Source: Desulfomarina profundi (GTDB lineage Bacteria; Desulfobacterota; Desulfobulbia; Desulfobulbales; Desulfocapsaceae). Taken from it: 64,000 nucleotides of DNA. The notes beneath the pieces are model-generated. The model had not been told where the DNA came from. It worked only from the letters and a program-made list of their open reading frames with translations, and searched no databases. The stretch is taken from positions 1,694,501-1,758,500 of the forward strand of contig NZ_AP024086.1 of NCBI RefSeq assembly GCF_019703855.1, written 5' to 3'. The translations under genes were made by a program, and so were the position numbers. Below are positions 37,982 through 47,192 of the stretch, piece after piece; the stretch's first letter is position 1, and each line of letters opens with the position of its first letter.

Positions 37982-38812
37982 ATGCGACTGCAAAATAAAT
38001 ATGCGCTTATTCCGGGTGCTTCACGACCGATAGGCCGGGCTGTGGCAAGAAAATTTGCCAAAGAAGGGGCCTTTCTCTTTTTGCCATATTATGACTGGCC
38101 GGATTCCACCCGCGAAATGGAAGAAGAATTTACTTCCGCCGGTTATTCATTTTTCTCCTGCCAGGTTGATCTGCGAAACATAAAAGAGGTGAAAAAACTC
38201 GTTTCAGAAATAAAAAAGAGAACAGCCACACTCGATTTTCTCATCAATAACATCGAAAGGGGTGGAATGCCGGTCGTCCACGGTAGTTATGACCGCCCCC
38301 ACAACAGTAATCAATGGGATACTGAGGTTGACACAACGCTTAAGGCAAAATGGCTGCTCTATCATCATTGCCTTCCACTTCTCCAGCACAGTTCATGTGG
38401 TTCTGTCCTCAATATCTCCTCAATAGCCGCCATAACCGGAAGAAGCGGGCCTGGAGGTCTTTTTTTTAATGACGGTTACAGTGCAGCTAATCATGCAATC
38501 GGTTCGTTAACCAAAACATGGGCCAGGGAGTTGAGTCCGAGGGGAAGAGTGAACGAACTGATGCTAGGACTAGTCGAATCCCGCCATGGGCCGGGTACAC
38601 GAGGATGGCAGGTATTGACGGAAGAGGAGCAAAACAACCTGAGAGAACATATTCTCCTTAATCGTTTCGGTACTCCTGAAGAAGTGGCTGAATTGGCTTT
38701 TTTTCTGGCAGTGGAAGCAACGTATTTAACCGGAACAATAATACCCATGGATGGTGGTTTTTCCCTGGGAGGAGATTCGATTCAGCCAATGCCTGAAGGA
38801 GTTCTTTCCTGA
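37982..38812 (+). CDS. Short-chain dehydrogenase/reductase family protein, catalytic Lys replaced
   Basis: 276 residues with an SDR Rossmann fold: GASRPIGRAVA cofactor loop, the NNIERG region, and the serine segment VLNISSIAAITG. Where active SDRs have YxxxK, this one reads YSAANHAIG, so the lysine is Asn. The C-terminal half (FGTPEEVAELAFFLAVEAT, GTIIPMDGGFSLGG) is family-like. It may be a non-catalytic or altered SDR, or a binding protein. It resembles FabG-type members in length. It is convergent with the HEAT-like gene. Confidence 0.85.
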   Translation: MRLQNKYALIPGASRPIGRAVARKFAKEGAFLFLPYYDWPDSTREMEEEFTSAGYSFFSCQVDLRNIKEVKKLVSEIKKRTATLDFLINNIERGGMPVVHGSYDRPHNSNQWDTEVDTTLKAKWLLYHHCLPLLQHSSCGSVLNISSIAAITGRSGPGGLFFNDGYSAANHAIGSLTKTWARELSPRGRVNELMLGLVESRHGPGTRGWQVLTEEEQNNLREHILLNRFGTPEEVAELAFFLAVEATYLTGTIIPMDGGFSLGGDSIQPMPEGVLS

Positions 38813-38859
38813 CAGAACAGGTATACCTCCCATCCAGCAGGTATTTCATAGATAGTCAG

Positions 38860-39558
38860 CTACGAGGATGTGTCTGTTTCTTCCAGCAATTTTTTAAGAG
38901 AAACATTTTCAAATCGCCCATTTCTATACAGTCTGATTGATTCAGTACTATTTTTCAACAGCCCCCTTTTCTTAATTCTATCTCCACATCCAAGAAGCCC
39001 AAGCGTCCATATTGCAAGAGCCACAACATGCGGATCCGTGGATTCAAGATATGGCGTGACATCATCAACTATTTTTTTTCGCGCCATTTCCTCCCCATGC
39101 AACTGACACAGTCTGGCAACCCCCCAGAGCAATCCCCGCTGCAACATAGGCAACTCCAGATAATTCCCGTCCTGGTGAAGCTCTTTACCGTCCTTCCTCA
39201 TGTAGGATATCAGCATATGAAGATACTCATCTCTCAGGAGAGGGGAGTAACACATGATTTCCGCCATTGCTTCCGGGCATCCCCAACCGATCCCTCCGGA
39301 TTCATCATTTAAGCTCCAGAGAAAACGTCTCATCACAACCCTGGCCTCTTCCGGATCCTCCTCTGCCAGACGGGGCACAATCCTGCCGAAACAGTGGACA
39401 CTGTTCCACCGTACCTGTTCGTCAGGGTGGCAGAGAGCCAGAAAAAGATAGTGGATAAGGATGTAAGCAGGTACTTCTTCTGAAAATCGAAAAATTTCTT
39501 CCGGACTCCCATGAGCAAGCAACGAAAAAACCAATGCTTTCAGCTTTCTTCTTCCCAT
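38860..39558 (-). CDS. DVU0298-type HEAT-like protein
   Basis: 232 residues, all-helical, with repeated helix pairs such as LCHPDEQVRWNSVHCFGRIV and STDPHVVALAIWTLGLLG, as in HEAT-repeat scaffolds. The layout (FSLLAHGSPEEIFRF at the start, GIGWGCPEAMAEIMCYSP in the middle) matches the DVU0298 family described in sulfate-reducing bacteria. It probably binds protein; no catalytic site is visible. It is downstream of the cNMP-binding gene, 28 bases away. Confidence 0.8.
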   Translation of the reverse strand: MGRRKLKALVFSLLAHGSPEEIFRFSEEVPAYILIHYLFLALCHPDEQVRWNSVHCFGRIVPRLAEEDPEEARVVMRRFLWSLNDESGGIGWGCPEAMAEIMCYSPLLRDEYLHMLISYMRKDGKELHQDGNYLELPMLQRGLLWGVARLCQLHGEEMARKKIVDDVTPYLESTDPHVVALAIWTLGLLGCGDRIKKRGLLKNSTESIRLYRNGRFENVSLKKLLEETDTSS

Positions 39559-39586
39559 TAATAACCTTCCACCACACCTGAAACCG

Positions 39587-40702
39587 TCATTCTTCCAGGA
39601 GATTATTCATTCTTCCGTAACCGGTTACCCGGTATCTCTTGTCATCCAGCTGTTTCATCCCTTCCATGAGCATGGCCATGAACCCACCGATTACATCCAG
39701 TTTTTCCTCTTTTTCCGACAAACCCTGGCTGAACTTGAACCGCCCATTATCAATGGATAAAATCTCGTAAAAAGCATCTTTTCCTTCGTGTTCATTCAGT
39801 TCAGCATGAACAAGTTCACCTTCATTGAAAAGGATTACAGCCCGTTTTTCTTCATATTCAAGATATAACCGACCTGTTTTCTGGTTGGAATTAATCATCT
39901 GACAGAGTTCCACCGGTGAAATATCAGACAATTGTCCCACCATCCCGGATGACAGCTCCTCCGCACGCTGGAGATTCATCTTGGTAATTCTGCTCACCAG
40001 TAATTTGTAGAAAAATACCTGAAGTGCTGGAAATCTGACAAGAATATGTCTGAAATTCTTATGGTTCATAACCGCAATTTTACATGGTTCGGCGGCCATG
40101 ATTGTCGTAGTGACTCTTTCCCCGGAGAGCAGGCTCATTTCTCCGAAAACTTCACCCTTTTCCAGTTCGGCAAGGGTGACTCCATGGTCATCAATTACTT
40201 CTGCCTTTCCGGAAATAATAATAAACAGACGATTTCCCGGGTCCCCCTTCTGGGTTATCGGAAACTGCCAGGGATATTCAGTCAGTTCAAGCAGAGTTGC
40301 GAGATCAAGCAGGTCATCATCAGACAACGTTGAAAACAATTCAATACTGCGCAGTAGCCCTGCGAAATGTGATACTTCCCTGATCTTCTCCCTTCTTTCA
40401 GTTGCGACAAGAAGTTTCATCTGCAGAGTTGCAAAACCCTTTTCCTTTTTATATTCAAAACGAATAATGCCGGTACAGCCACCACATTCAAATTTGTTTT
40501 TTTCAATACCGCTCTGACTGAATTTTTCATAACTCTCACCCTCTGAAGCTATTTCAATCAGTTCCCTGGCCAGGGTCAGACATGTGGCTTTTCCTGCGGG
40601 CATGGTCAGGTTCCCTTCACTGACATCCAGTTCTTCTCCCACATTATATAAGGGGCAATGACGTTCTTCAGTAATTATGAATATGCCGTTTCTAAACTGC
40701 AT
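39587..40702 (-). CDS. Cyclic-nucleotide-binding domain plus DUF4388 protein
   Basis: 371 residues. The N-terminal part (TEERHCPLYNVGEELDVSEG) has a cysteine pair in CGGCTG (near 95). A cNMP-binding domain follows (about 120-240), with FGEMSLLSGERVTTTIMA as its phosphate cassette. The C-terminal DUF4388/PATAN region (LSDISPVELCQMINSNQKTGRLYLEY, then VILFNEGELVHAEL) is found in many delta- and cyanobacterial signalling proteins. It therefore looks like a regulator that senses a cyclic nucleotide without a DNA-binding domain. It precedes the HEAT-like gene, and the two may be one unit. Confidence 0.85.
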   Translation of the reverse strand: MQFRNGIFIITEERHCPLYNVGEELDVSEGNLTMPAGKATCLTLARELIEIASEGESYEKFSQSGIEKNKFECGGCTGIIRFEYKKEKGFATLQMKLLVATERREKIREVSHFAGLLRSIELFSTLSDDDLLDLATLLELTEYPWQFPITQKGDPGNRLFIIISGKAEVIDDHGVTLAELEKGEVFGEMSLLSGERVTTTIMAAEPCKIAVMNHKNFRHILVRFPALQVFFYKLLVSRITKMNLQRAEELSSGMVGQLSDISPVELCQMINSNQKTGRLYLEYEEKRAVILFNEGELVHAELNEHEGKDAFYEILSIDNGRFKFSQGLSEKEEKLDVIGGFMAMLMEGMKQLDDKRYRVTGYGRMNNLLEE

Positions 40703-40819
40703 GACTCACCTGGTACACAACATGATTAACCTGAAAATACCACGTTCTCTTTCCTTCGGATTGATGAGTATTTACCAAAACTTGAAAAATTTATAATTTT
40801 CAAGTCTGCCTGGTGAGAG

Positions 40820-41149
40820 TCAGTCAGATCGCCCAAACAGGAGATAAATTATAAATCCGAGAACAACAGCTCCCCCGAAAATTACGGGTAAAATTTTGTC
40901 AATCTGGATCACCCCGTTGACCAGCAGGGAATTCATATACGGTGTTCCTGAAAACCACCAGACCGCAGTTAAAACGGAAAGGATAATAATATCCTTCCAT
41001 TTCTGTTTATACAGGTTGTAGAGAATAAACGAGCCAAAAGGAACAATAAACCAGGGATTGGTAAACAGGGCGACAATATCGACATTCTTTATCTGTTCCT
41101 GGAGATGTGTTGACTCAAGCCATTTTACAAAAGTATCTATGAATTCCAT
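40820..41149 (-). CDS. Small integral membrane protein
   Basis: 109 residues with three hydrophobic segments: WFIVPFGSFILYNLY, IIILSVLTAVWWFSG and ILPVIFGGAVVLGFIIYLLF, after a soluble 25-residue N-terminus. No conserved residue pattern is recognised. It stands alone on the minus strand between the cNMP-binding gene and the MFS gene. Confidence 0.65.
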   Translation of the reverse strand: MEFIDTFVKWLESTHLQEQIKNVDIVALFTNPWFIVPFGSFILYNLYKQKWKDIIILSVLTAVWWFSGTPYMNSLLVNGVIQIDKILPVIFGGAVVLGFIIYLLFGRSD

Positions 41150-41356
41150 CTTTTTCTTTTTTCTACTGTATTAAGTAAATGTAATGATTAGTATACCGTA
41201 TGTAAAAGATTACCCTTTAACAACGGACTTACCCGGAAGAATTTTGGTAAAAACAAGCATCGTGATACCATCGCCCGACTGTCCAGACAGGCATTCATGC
41301 TTATTATAGCATATGCTGTCTTTTTTGTCTGCCGACACCGCTGAATTGGAAGATAA

Positions 41357-42514
41357 ATGAATAATATTGTACAACATATCACAAACAGGCCCATGTATCT
41401 GTATATCCTGCTCCTCAGCATGTGTGCAACAGGAGGGCTTCAGGCCGCACGGATCCTTTTTGATAATTTTGCCGTCCATGTTGTGCATCTCAATGGTAAC
41501 CACATCGGCATGATTCAATCAATAAGAGAGATTCCCGGTTTTTTGTCTCTTTTTGTAATTTATATTCTTTTTATCATCAAAGAACACCGGCTCGCCTCCG
41601 TTTCTGTACTCATTCTGGGAGCCGGCATTGCACTTACAGGTTTTTTCCCGACTTATTACGGCCTGATCTTCACTACCCTTATTATGAGTTTCGGGTTCCA
41701 CTATTTTGAAACAACTAATCAATCCCTTACATTACAATATTTTGACAAAGACGAAGCTCCTCTTGTTTTCGGTAGATTACGCTCTCTTTCATCCGCATGC
41801 AACATCAGTATCAGTATCTTTTTTCTGGTCATAGGCCCTTTTTTCAGCTTCAACAGCCTCTATCTTTTTTTCGGTCTGACCATCATGATTCTTGCTCTTT
41901 CCACCTGGAGGCTTCACCCGGAAAAGAAAAATATTGTTCCCCAGCAAAGAAAAATGATTTTCAAAAAAAAATACTGGCTTTTTTATCTCCTCACATTTCT
42001 CGCTGGAGCACGACGTCAAATTTTTACCGCCTTTGCTGTGTTTCTTCTTGTTAAAAAATTTGATTTCAGTATCCAGGAAATCGCAATTTTGTTTCTGATC
42101 AACAATCTTGTGAATTATTTCCTCAGTCCTCTGATCGGCAGAAGTATCGTCAGGTATGGTGAGCAGAAAATTCTTTCTGTTGAGTATTTCGCCCTCCTCT
42201 TTGTATTCTGCGGTTATGCTCTGGTCTCTGATAAATACCTGGCTGGACTCCTGTACATTTTAGATCATGTCTTTTTTAACTTTTCCATTGCCATTCGGAC
42301 TTTTTTTCAGAAAATCGCAAACCCCGAAGATATCGCGCCAAGTATGGCCGTTGGTTTTACCATCAATCATATTGCCGCCGTTGTTCTTCCCGCGATTGGT
42401 GGGTTGTTGTGGCTGATAGATTACAGGATTCCTTTCCTGGCAGGGGCACTGCTCAGCTTTGTATCCCTTCTATCGGTTCAATCAATTCCAGCTCAACTGA
42501 AGCAAACAACTTAA
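41357..42514 (+). CDS. MFS transporter
   Basis: 385 residues with about 11-12 hydrophobic segments spread over the length, typical of the major facilitator superfamily (for example LYILLLSMCATGGLQAA at the start, LFVIYILFII, and the central charged loop HPEKKNIVPQQRKMIFKKK). Substrate is unknown. The stop lies at the left edge of a family 2 repeat. Confidence 0.85.
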   Translation: MNNIVQHITNRPMYLYILLLSMCATGGLQAARILFDNFAVHVVHLNGNHIGMIQSIREIPGFLSLFVIYILFIIKEHRLASVSVLILGAGIALTGFFPTYYGLIFTTLIMSFGFHYFETTNQSLTLQYFDKDEAPLVFGRLRSLSSACNISISIFFLVIGPFFSFNSLYLFFGLTIMILALSTWRLHPEKKNIVPQQRKMIFKKKYWLFYLLTFLAGARRQIFTAFAVFLLVKKFDFSIQEIAILFLINNLVNYFLSPLIGRSIVRYGEQKILSVEYFALLFVFCGYALVSDKYLAGLLYILDHVFFNFSIAIRTFFQKIANPEDIAPSMAVGFTINHIAAVVLPAIGGLLWLIDYRIPFLAGALLSFVSLLSVQSIPAQLKQTT

Positions 42515-42635
42515 CGCCCCACAAGGAAGTATAAGTACCTTGGAATTAAACCTGACCATGTAATTAAAAAACACCTTCCCTGGTTTCTTGTTTTTTACGA
42601 CAGGAATTCAGGAGTAAAGCACTAAACTCAATTTC
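42511..42635 (+). repeat. Repeat family 2, copy b
   Basis: Starts TTAACGCCCCACAAGGAAGT, overlapping the MFS stop, and ends just before the shikimate-kinase-like gene. About 125 bases, clearly similar throughout to 27165-27287 (same order of ACCTTCCCTG, TTTCTTGTTTTTTA and AATTCAGGAGTAA). Confidence 0.85.
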
Positions 42636-42647
42636 GCACTTCTGAAA

Positions 42648-43574
42648 ATGAAAAAACAACAATCATTACTCAAAGTCTCAAACTGCGAGAAAACAGACTG
42701 CCGCTCAAAAAGCTCTCATATTAAAAAAAATATTGTCCTTATCGGTATGCCCGGTTCCGGTAAAAGTACTGCAGGCGTGATCCTGGCCAAAATACTCGGG
42801 ATGCATTTTCTCGATACGGATATCCTGATCCAGGCTGACCAGCAGAGAACATTACAGGATATAGTTGATCAAGACGGACATATGTCCCTGAGGGAAATTG
42901 AAGAAAAAGTGTTGCTTGAAATCAACGTTGAGAACCATGTTATTGCAACTGGTGGCAGTGCGGCCTACAGCCACGCCGCGATGACTCACCTTCAGAAAGA
43001 CGGTATAATCATTTTTCTCCACGCTGACCTCAACGCGTTGAAAAGACGTATAAAAAACTATGAAACCCGGGGTCTTGCCAAACGCAGGGGTCAGAGCCTG
43101 GAGGACCTGTTCCATGAGCGGTTAACGCTATACCGGCGCTATGCTGATATTACAATAGAGAATTCATTTATCAGCCAGGAACAGGTCTGTGAACAGATTG
43201 TTTCGGCTATTGTGGACGGACAGCAACAACAGCTTTCCCCAAGGCTCAGAAGGGAACATGAAACCATCCAGGCGATGGTAGAAATTTATTGCAGAAAACA
43301 CCATCAATCTGAAAAAAAAGAGGTCTGCAATGATTGTGCAAAGCTCATCAAATATGCCAGGAAGAAACTCGAAAAATGCCCTTTTCAGGAAAATAAATCA
43401 ACCTGTGGAAAATGCACTATCCACTGCTATAAAAAGGACATGAAAGAAAAAGTGATTGCCATCATGCGATATTCCGGTCCGAAAATGATCAGGAAACACC
43501 CTGTAATGGCTTTCCGACACTTTCTGGACTCGAGAAAACCGGCACCACAACTCAAAAAAAGTGCGAAAAAATAA
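42648..43574 (+). CDS. Shikimate-kinase-like domain fused to a nitrous-oxide-stimulated-promoter domain
   Basis: 308 residues. Residues about 25-190 form a P-loop shikimate-kinase fold: GMPGSGKSTAG, LDTDILIQ, LREIEEKVL (with the substrate-type Arg) and VIATGGSAAY. The last motif is GGS where classical enzymes have GGG. About 100 extra residues then match the 'nitrous oxide-stimulated promoter' family by cysteines (CRKHHQ, CNDCAKLI, CPFQ, CGKCTIHCYKKDMK, RYSGPKM). The kinase may act in aromatic synthesis or have another small substrate. The role of the added domain is unknown. It overlaps or abuts the TIGR01777 gene. Confidence 0.82.
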   Translation: MKKQQSLLKVSNCEKTDCRSKSSHIKKNIVLIGMPGSGKSTAGVILAKILGMHFLDTDILIQADQQRTLQDIVDQDGHMSLREIEEKVLLEINVENHVIATGGSAAYSHAAMTHLQKDGIIIFLHADLNALKRRIKNYETRGLAKRRGQSLEDLFHERLTLYRRYADITIENSFISQEQVCEQIVSAIVDGQQQQLSPRLRREHETIQAMVEIYCRKHHQSEKKEVCNDCAKLIKYARKKLEKCPFQENKSTCGKCTIHCYKKDMKEKVIAIMRYSGPKMIRKHPVMAFRHFLDSRKPAPQLKKSAKK

Positions 43575-43602
43575 AATAACACAAATAAATCCGGTGAGCA
43601 AT

Positions 43603-44499
43603 ATGACTAAAACACTGATAACCGGTTGTTCAGGATTGATAGGCAGCGCCCTAGTGGAACATCTTTTCAACAGTGGACATTCCATCCAGTGCCTGCAACG
43701 CAATAAGAATTCAAAAAACAACGGGTTCTGGAAAACAGCCAGGCTCCAGACCAGCCATAAAACTCCTTTTGATACGGTTATTCATCTTGCCGGGGAAAAT
43801 GTCGCCCAGGGACGTTGGAGTAAGGTCAAAAAAGAAAAAATTCTTCAAAGCAGGGTCAGCGGAACAAGAGAACTGGTGGACTATATTTCCCACCTCCCCC
43901 AAAAACCCAGTACCTTTCTCTGCGCTTCCGCAGCAGGGTATTACGGAAACCGGGGTGCAGAAATAGTCGATGAAAAAAGCAGTCCGGGTGAAGGCTTTCT
44001 CGCCGAGGTCTGCCGAGAATGGGAAAAGGAAACAGAACGTCTGCCGGCCATGGGCATCAGGGTCGTCAACCTCAGGTTCGGCATGGTCCTGAGTCCGGAT
44101 GGTGGCGCACTGCACAAGGTGGTGCCACCGTTTCGCGCCGGACTGGGCGGGGTCATCGGCAATGGAGAGCAATATATCAGCTGGATCAGCATTCGTGATA
44201 TCTGTGAAATTGTCTCCTTTATCCTGGCCAGACCCCATATCAGAGGTCCTGTCAATGTGGTCAGCCCTGTCCAGACTACCAACAGAGAATTGTCAAAGAC
44301 CTTGGGAAAAATTCTTGATAAACCGGTTATCTTTCGCATTCCTGCTTTTGCTGCCAGAATAATCTTTGGCCGGATGGCCGATGAAATGCTTCTCACCTCC
44401 ACCAGAGTCACCCCGGCAATGCTGCTGAAAGAAGGATATGCATTCCGGGATCAATCACTGGAAACTGTACTCAGGTTCTGCACGGGAAAAGAACTCTGA
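43603..44499 (+). CDS. TIGR01777 family NAD(P)-dependent epimerase/oxidoreductase (YfcH-like)
   Basis: 298 residues from the ATG at 43603; an in-frame GTG at 43561 would overlap the previous gene. The Rossmann start is ITGCSGLIGSALVEHL, followed by IHLAGENVAQGRW and the catalytic-type segment SAAGYYGNRG. The C-terminal half (MLLTSTRVTPAMLLKEGYAF) is typical. Family members are NAD(P)-binding extended SDRs whose reaction is not settled. Probably co-transcribed with the kinase-like gene. Convergent with purC. Confidence 0.9.
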   Translation: MTKTLITGCSGLIGSALVEHLFNSGHSIQCLQRNKNSKNNGFWKTARLQTSHKTPFDTVIHLAGENVAQGRWSKVKKEKILQSRVSGTRELVDYISHLPQKPSTFLCASAAGYYGNRGAEIVDEKSSPGEGFLAEVCREWEKETERLPAMGIRVVNLRFGMVLSPDGGALHKVVPPFRAGLGGVIGNGEQYISWISIRDICEIVSFILARPHIRGPVNVVSPVQTTNRELSKTLGKILDKPVIFRIPAFAARIIFGRMADEMLLTSTRVTPAMLLKEGYAFRDQSLETVLRFCTGKEL

Positions 44500-44527
44500 G
44501 GACCTGAAAAAATAGAGTCCAGGTCCT
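44499..44527. terminator. Inverted repeat between convergent genes
   Basis: AGGACCTG (44499-44506) and CAGGTCCT (44520-44527) make a perfect 8-bp stem with a 13-base loop, between the TIGR01777 stop and purC stop. Symmetric, so it may stop both transcripts; no long T run is present. Confidence 0.5.
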
Positions 44528-44546
44528 GAGTGGTGATCCGCGTAAA

Positions 44547-45434
44547 TCAGCTTACGATTTTTCTGACAGCCTCTTCATATCGTACCCTTGTTTTTTCTAT
44601 TATTTCCCGGGGCAGTGGCGGTGCCGGAGCCTTTTTGTTCCAATCAAGACTGCTGAGGTAATCCCGCAGAAACTGTTTATCAAAACTTGGTTGGGGTTTT
44701 CCTAGCTCATACTTGTCTTCAGGCCAGAATCGGGAAGAGTCAGGTGTCAGAACTTCATCAATGAGGATCAGTTTCCCGTCAATTTCCCCCAGTTCAAATT
44801 TAGTATCAGCAATAATTATTCCCTTTGTTCCTGCAAATTCAGACGCTCTTTCATACAGAGCTATGCTGATATCAGCGATCTGCCGGGCCCGCTCTTCCCC
44901 GACGATTTCAGCCATTTGATCCAGGGATATGTTTTCATCATGATCCCCGATTTCCGCTTTGGTTGAGGGTGTAAAAAGAGGTTGAGAGAATTTTTCCGAT
45001 TCTTTCATTCCTGTCGGTAATTCAAAACCACAAACAGTAGTATTTTTCTGGTACGCTTTCCAGAATGAACCGGAAATATACCCGCGAACAATACACTCGA
45101 TAGTGAGGGGACGGGTTCTGCGCACCAGCATGGAACGGTCCTGCAGCTGCTCCCTGTACTGATGGCATATTTCCGGATATTCATCAACCACGGCACTGAT
45201 GAGATGATTGTCGACGATATCACCAAGCAGCTTGAACCAGAAAAGCGAGAGTTCTGTTAAAACTGCACCTTTGCCGGGAATGGCATCCTCCATCACCACA
45301 TCATAGGCAGAGATCCTGTCTGTAGCCACCATCAGCAGTTTGTCTCCGTGACCCGGAATACTGTACATATCACGTACTTTTCCCCTGTGCACCAGCTCCA
45401 GTTCCGGAAAACGAGTTGTTGTTACTGTAACCAT
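44547..45434 (-). CDS. purC: SAICAR synthase (phosphoribosylaminoimidazole-succinocarboxamide synthase)
   Basis: 295 residues. Joins aspartate to CAIR in purine synthesis. The signature stretches are intact: VHRGKVRDMY, TDRISAYDVVM, RTRPLTIECIVRGYISGSFW and LILIDEVLTPDSSRFW. GGAG precedes the ATG by seven bases. It is the last gene of the menaquinone transcript, 16 bases after the DUF3108 gene. Confidence 0.96.
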   Translation of the reverse strand: MVTVTTTRFPELELVHRGKVRDMYSIPGHGDKLLMVATDRISAYDVVMEDAIPGKGAVLTELSLFWFKLLGDIVDNHLISAVVDEYPEICHQYREQLQDRSMLVRRTRPLTIECIVRGYISGSFWKAYQKNTTVCGFELPTGMKESEKFSQPLFTPSTKAEIGDHDENISLDQMAEIVGEERARQIADISIALYERASEFAGTKGIIIADTKFELGEIDGKLILIDEVLTPDSSRFWPEDKYELGKPQPSFDKQFLRDYLSSLDWNKKAPAPPLPREIIEKTRVRYEEAVRKIVS

Positions 45435-45450
45435 CTGTATCTACTCCATT

Positions 45451-46304
45451 CTATCTTTTTTTTTTCACCTGCTTGTATCGGCTGCAGGCAGAATTTTCAT
45501 ATCCAACCAGCTCGGCGGTCAGTGAGCCTATGACGATCTTTGAATTGATAAGAACCGGAACACGGCACTCATCATCACTGTACCAGATAACCGTATCACC
45601 TTTTTTATCATACAACCCCTTGAACGTCATAACCGGCATGACTTCCAGAGCCTGAACCGGGCCGATAACAGTTTTCTTTAATTGTTTCTTTGTGATTGTA
45701 TTGACAACAACCTCAACTCTTTTTTTATCGGCAAAAGTCGGTACAATAATCTGTTCTCCAACAACAAGATTCATTAAACGACTGTTAAAAAAGGAGGAGA
45801 ATTCATTATTGACAATGCCCTTTACGTTGTACTCTCCTTCGGGTTTTTCATTCTTCCATAACTGGATCAGTCCACTCTGCTGATCATACTCGGTTATCCT
45901 GTGGGCTTTGTAACTGTATCCTTCATCCTGCCATACTTCGTATTTGAAAGGCAGTCTCCTCATCCCCCTCACCCAGGTGATATGAGTGTCATTTATCGGG
46001 TACACCCAGTGAACGGCTCCGCCTTTTGTGGAAATCTTCGCCTTTATTGTATAGACATCCCTTTCTTCTGGAGCTTTGCCTATCTCAAGCCGCAGTTCAC
46101 CAATTTTTATCCCCCGGTCCACGAAACGTCATAATCAAGAACCTCGCGGTCTGGATACCCATAAGGAATCAGGTTACGGTCAATTTTCCCAAGTGGTATT
46201 GTCTCGGTTTTCTCGTGCTCCTTCCCTGTTTCTCCAATTACAGCCTGCCCTTCAACAGCGAAGAAACAGAAAAGGACAACCATAAAAAAAGACATTAATT
46301 TCAT
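45451..46304 (-). CDS. DUF3108 secreted protein (frame interrupted near 46111-46115)
   Basis: About 284 residues when restored. The ATG at 46304 starts a signal peptide (hydrophobic LMSFFMVVLFCFFAVEG, cleavage near GQA). The frame ends at VSWTGG, and the rest (IKIGELRLEIGKAPEERDVY onward) lies in another frame. One extra base in the C5 run at 46111-46115 joins them into the DUF3108 pattern 'V-S-W-G-I-x-I-G-x-L'. The domain is periplasmic and of unknown function. It lies 10 bases after the prenyltransferase gene and just before purC, so it belongs to the menaquinone unit by position. Confidence 0.85.
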
Positions 46305-46313
46305 CAACAGGTC

Positions 46314-47192
46314 CTACCCGTCCAGGGTCATGAGAGAAAGCCAGGTCGCCGCAAACAGGGTCACACTTATAAATCCGTTCATGGAAAAAAAAGAAGCATG
46401 AATCCTGGAAAGATCCCCCGGTCGCACCAGCATATGCTGATACAGGAGCGCACCGGCAGTAAGAACCAGGCCAACGTAGTACCAGATGTTCAATCCAGCC
46501 TGGTATCCGGTGAGAGCAAAAAAGAAAAATGCAAAAACATGGAAAAGGGAGGCAAGCCTGAAGGCATTTTTTCTGCCGATCCGTGCCGGAAGAGAGTAAA
46601 GCCCGCGATCTCGATCAAAATCCGCATCAAGACACCCGTATATTGTATCAAAACCGGCAACCCAGAACAGCACTCCCAGGGACAGCACCCAGGGATAACC
46701 GGTAAAGCTTCCGCTTATGCCAACCCATCCTCCCAGGGGAGAAAAAGCAAGGGCCACGCCCAGTACAAGGTGACAGAGTGAAGTAAACCGCTTGGTATAG
46801 GAATAAAACAGGGTTGAAAAAAGAGCCAGTGGAGAGAGCTGCAGGGTCAGTGTATTCAGCCTGGAACAGGCAAGAAAGAAGATGAAAGCAGCTAAGATTA
46901 CCATCACCCATGCCTCTTTCAGGTTTACCTCTCCAGTGGGCAGTGCTCTTGTACTCGTCCGGGGGTTCTCACCATCAAAACGTCTGTCGACGATCCGGTT
47001 GAATCCCATGGCACAGGTTCGTGCACCAACCATTGCCACAATGATCCACAACAGAGCAGTGTATTGTGGAAACCCGCCGGATGCCAGAAAGGCACCGATA
47101 CAGGCAAAAGGAAGAGCAAAGATGGAGAGTTTAAACTTTATCATCTCCAGAAGAACTGAAATTCTCTCAATTAACCGTTGGTGTCTTTCCAT
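46314..47192 (-). CDS. UbiA-family prenyltransferase (probable MqnP)
   Basis: 292 residues with about eight membrane segments. The two Asp-rich motifs of UbiA enzymes are NRIVDRRFDGENPRT and GCLDADFDRDRG. It should attach the polyprenyl chain to an aromatic ring at the inner membrane. Its place in the mqn operon points to the futalosine pathway rather than ubiquinone. It overlaps the flavin prenyltransferase gene by 22 bases. Confidence 0.92.
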   Translation of the reverse strand: MERHQRLIERISVLLEMIKFKLSIFALPFACIGAFLASGGFPQYTALLWIIVAMVGARTCAMGFNRIVDRRFDGENPRTSTRALPTGEVNLKEAWVMVILAAFIFFLACSRLNTLTLQLSPLALFSTLFYSYTKRFTSLCHLVLGVALAFSPLGGWVGISGSFTGYPWVLSLGVLFWVAGFDTIYGCLDADFDRDRGLYSLPARIGRKNAFRLASLFHVFAFFFFALTGYQAGLNIWYYVGLVLTAGALLYQHMLVRPGDLSRIHASFFSMNGFISVTLFAATWLSLMTLDG

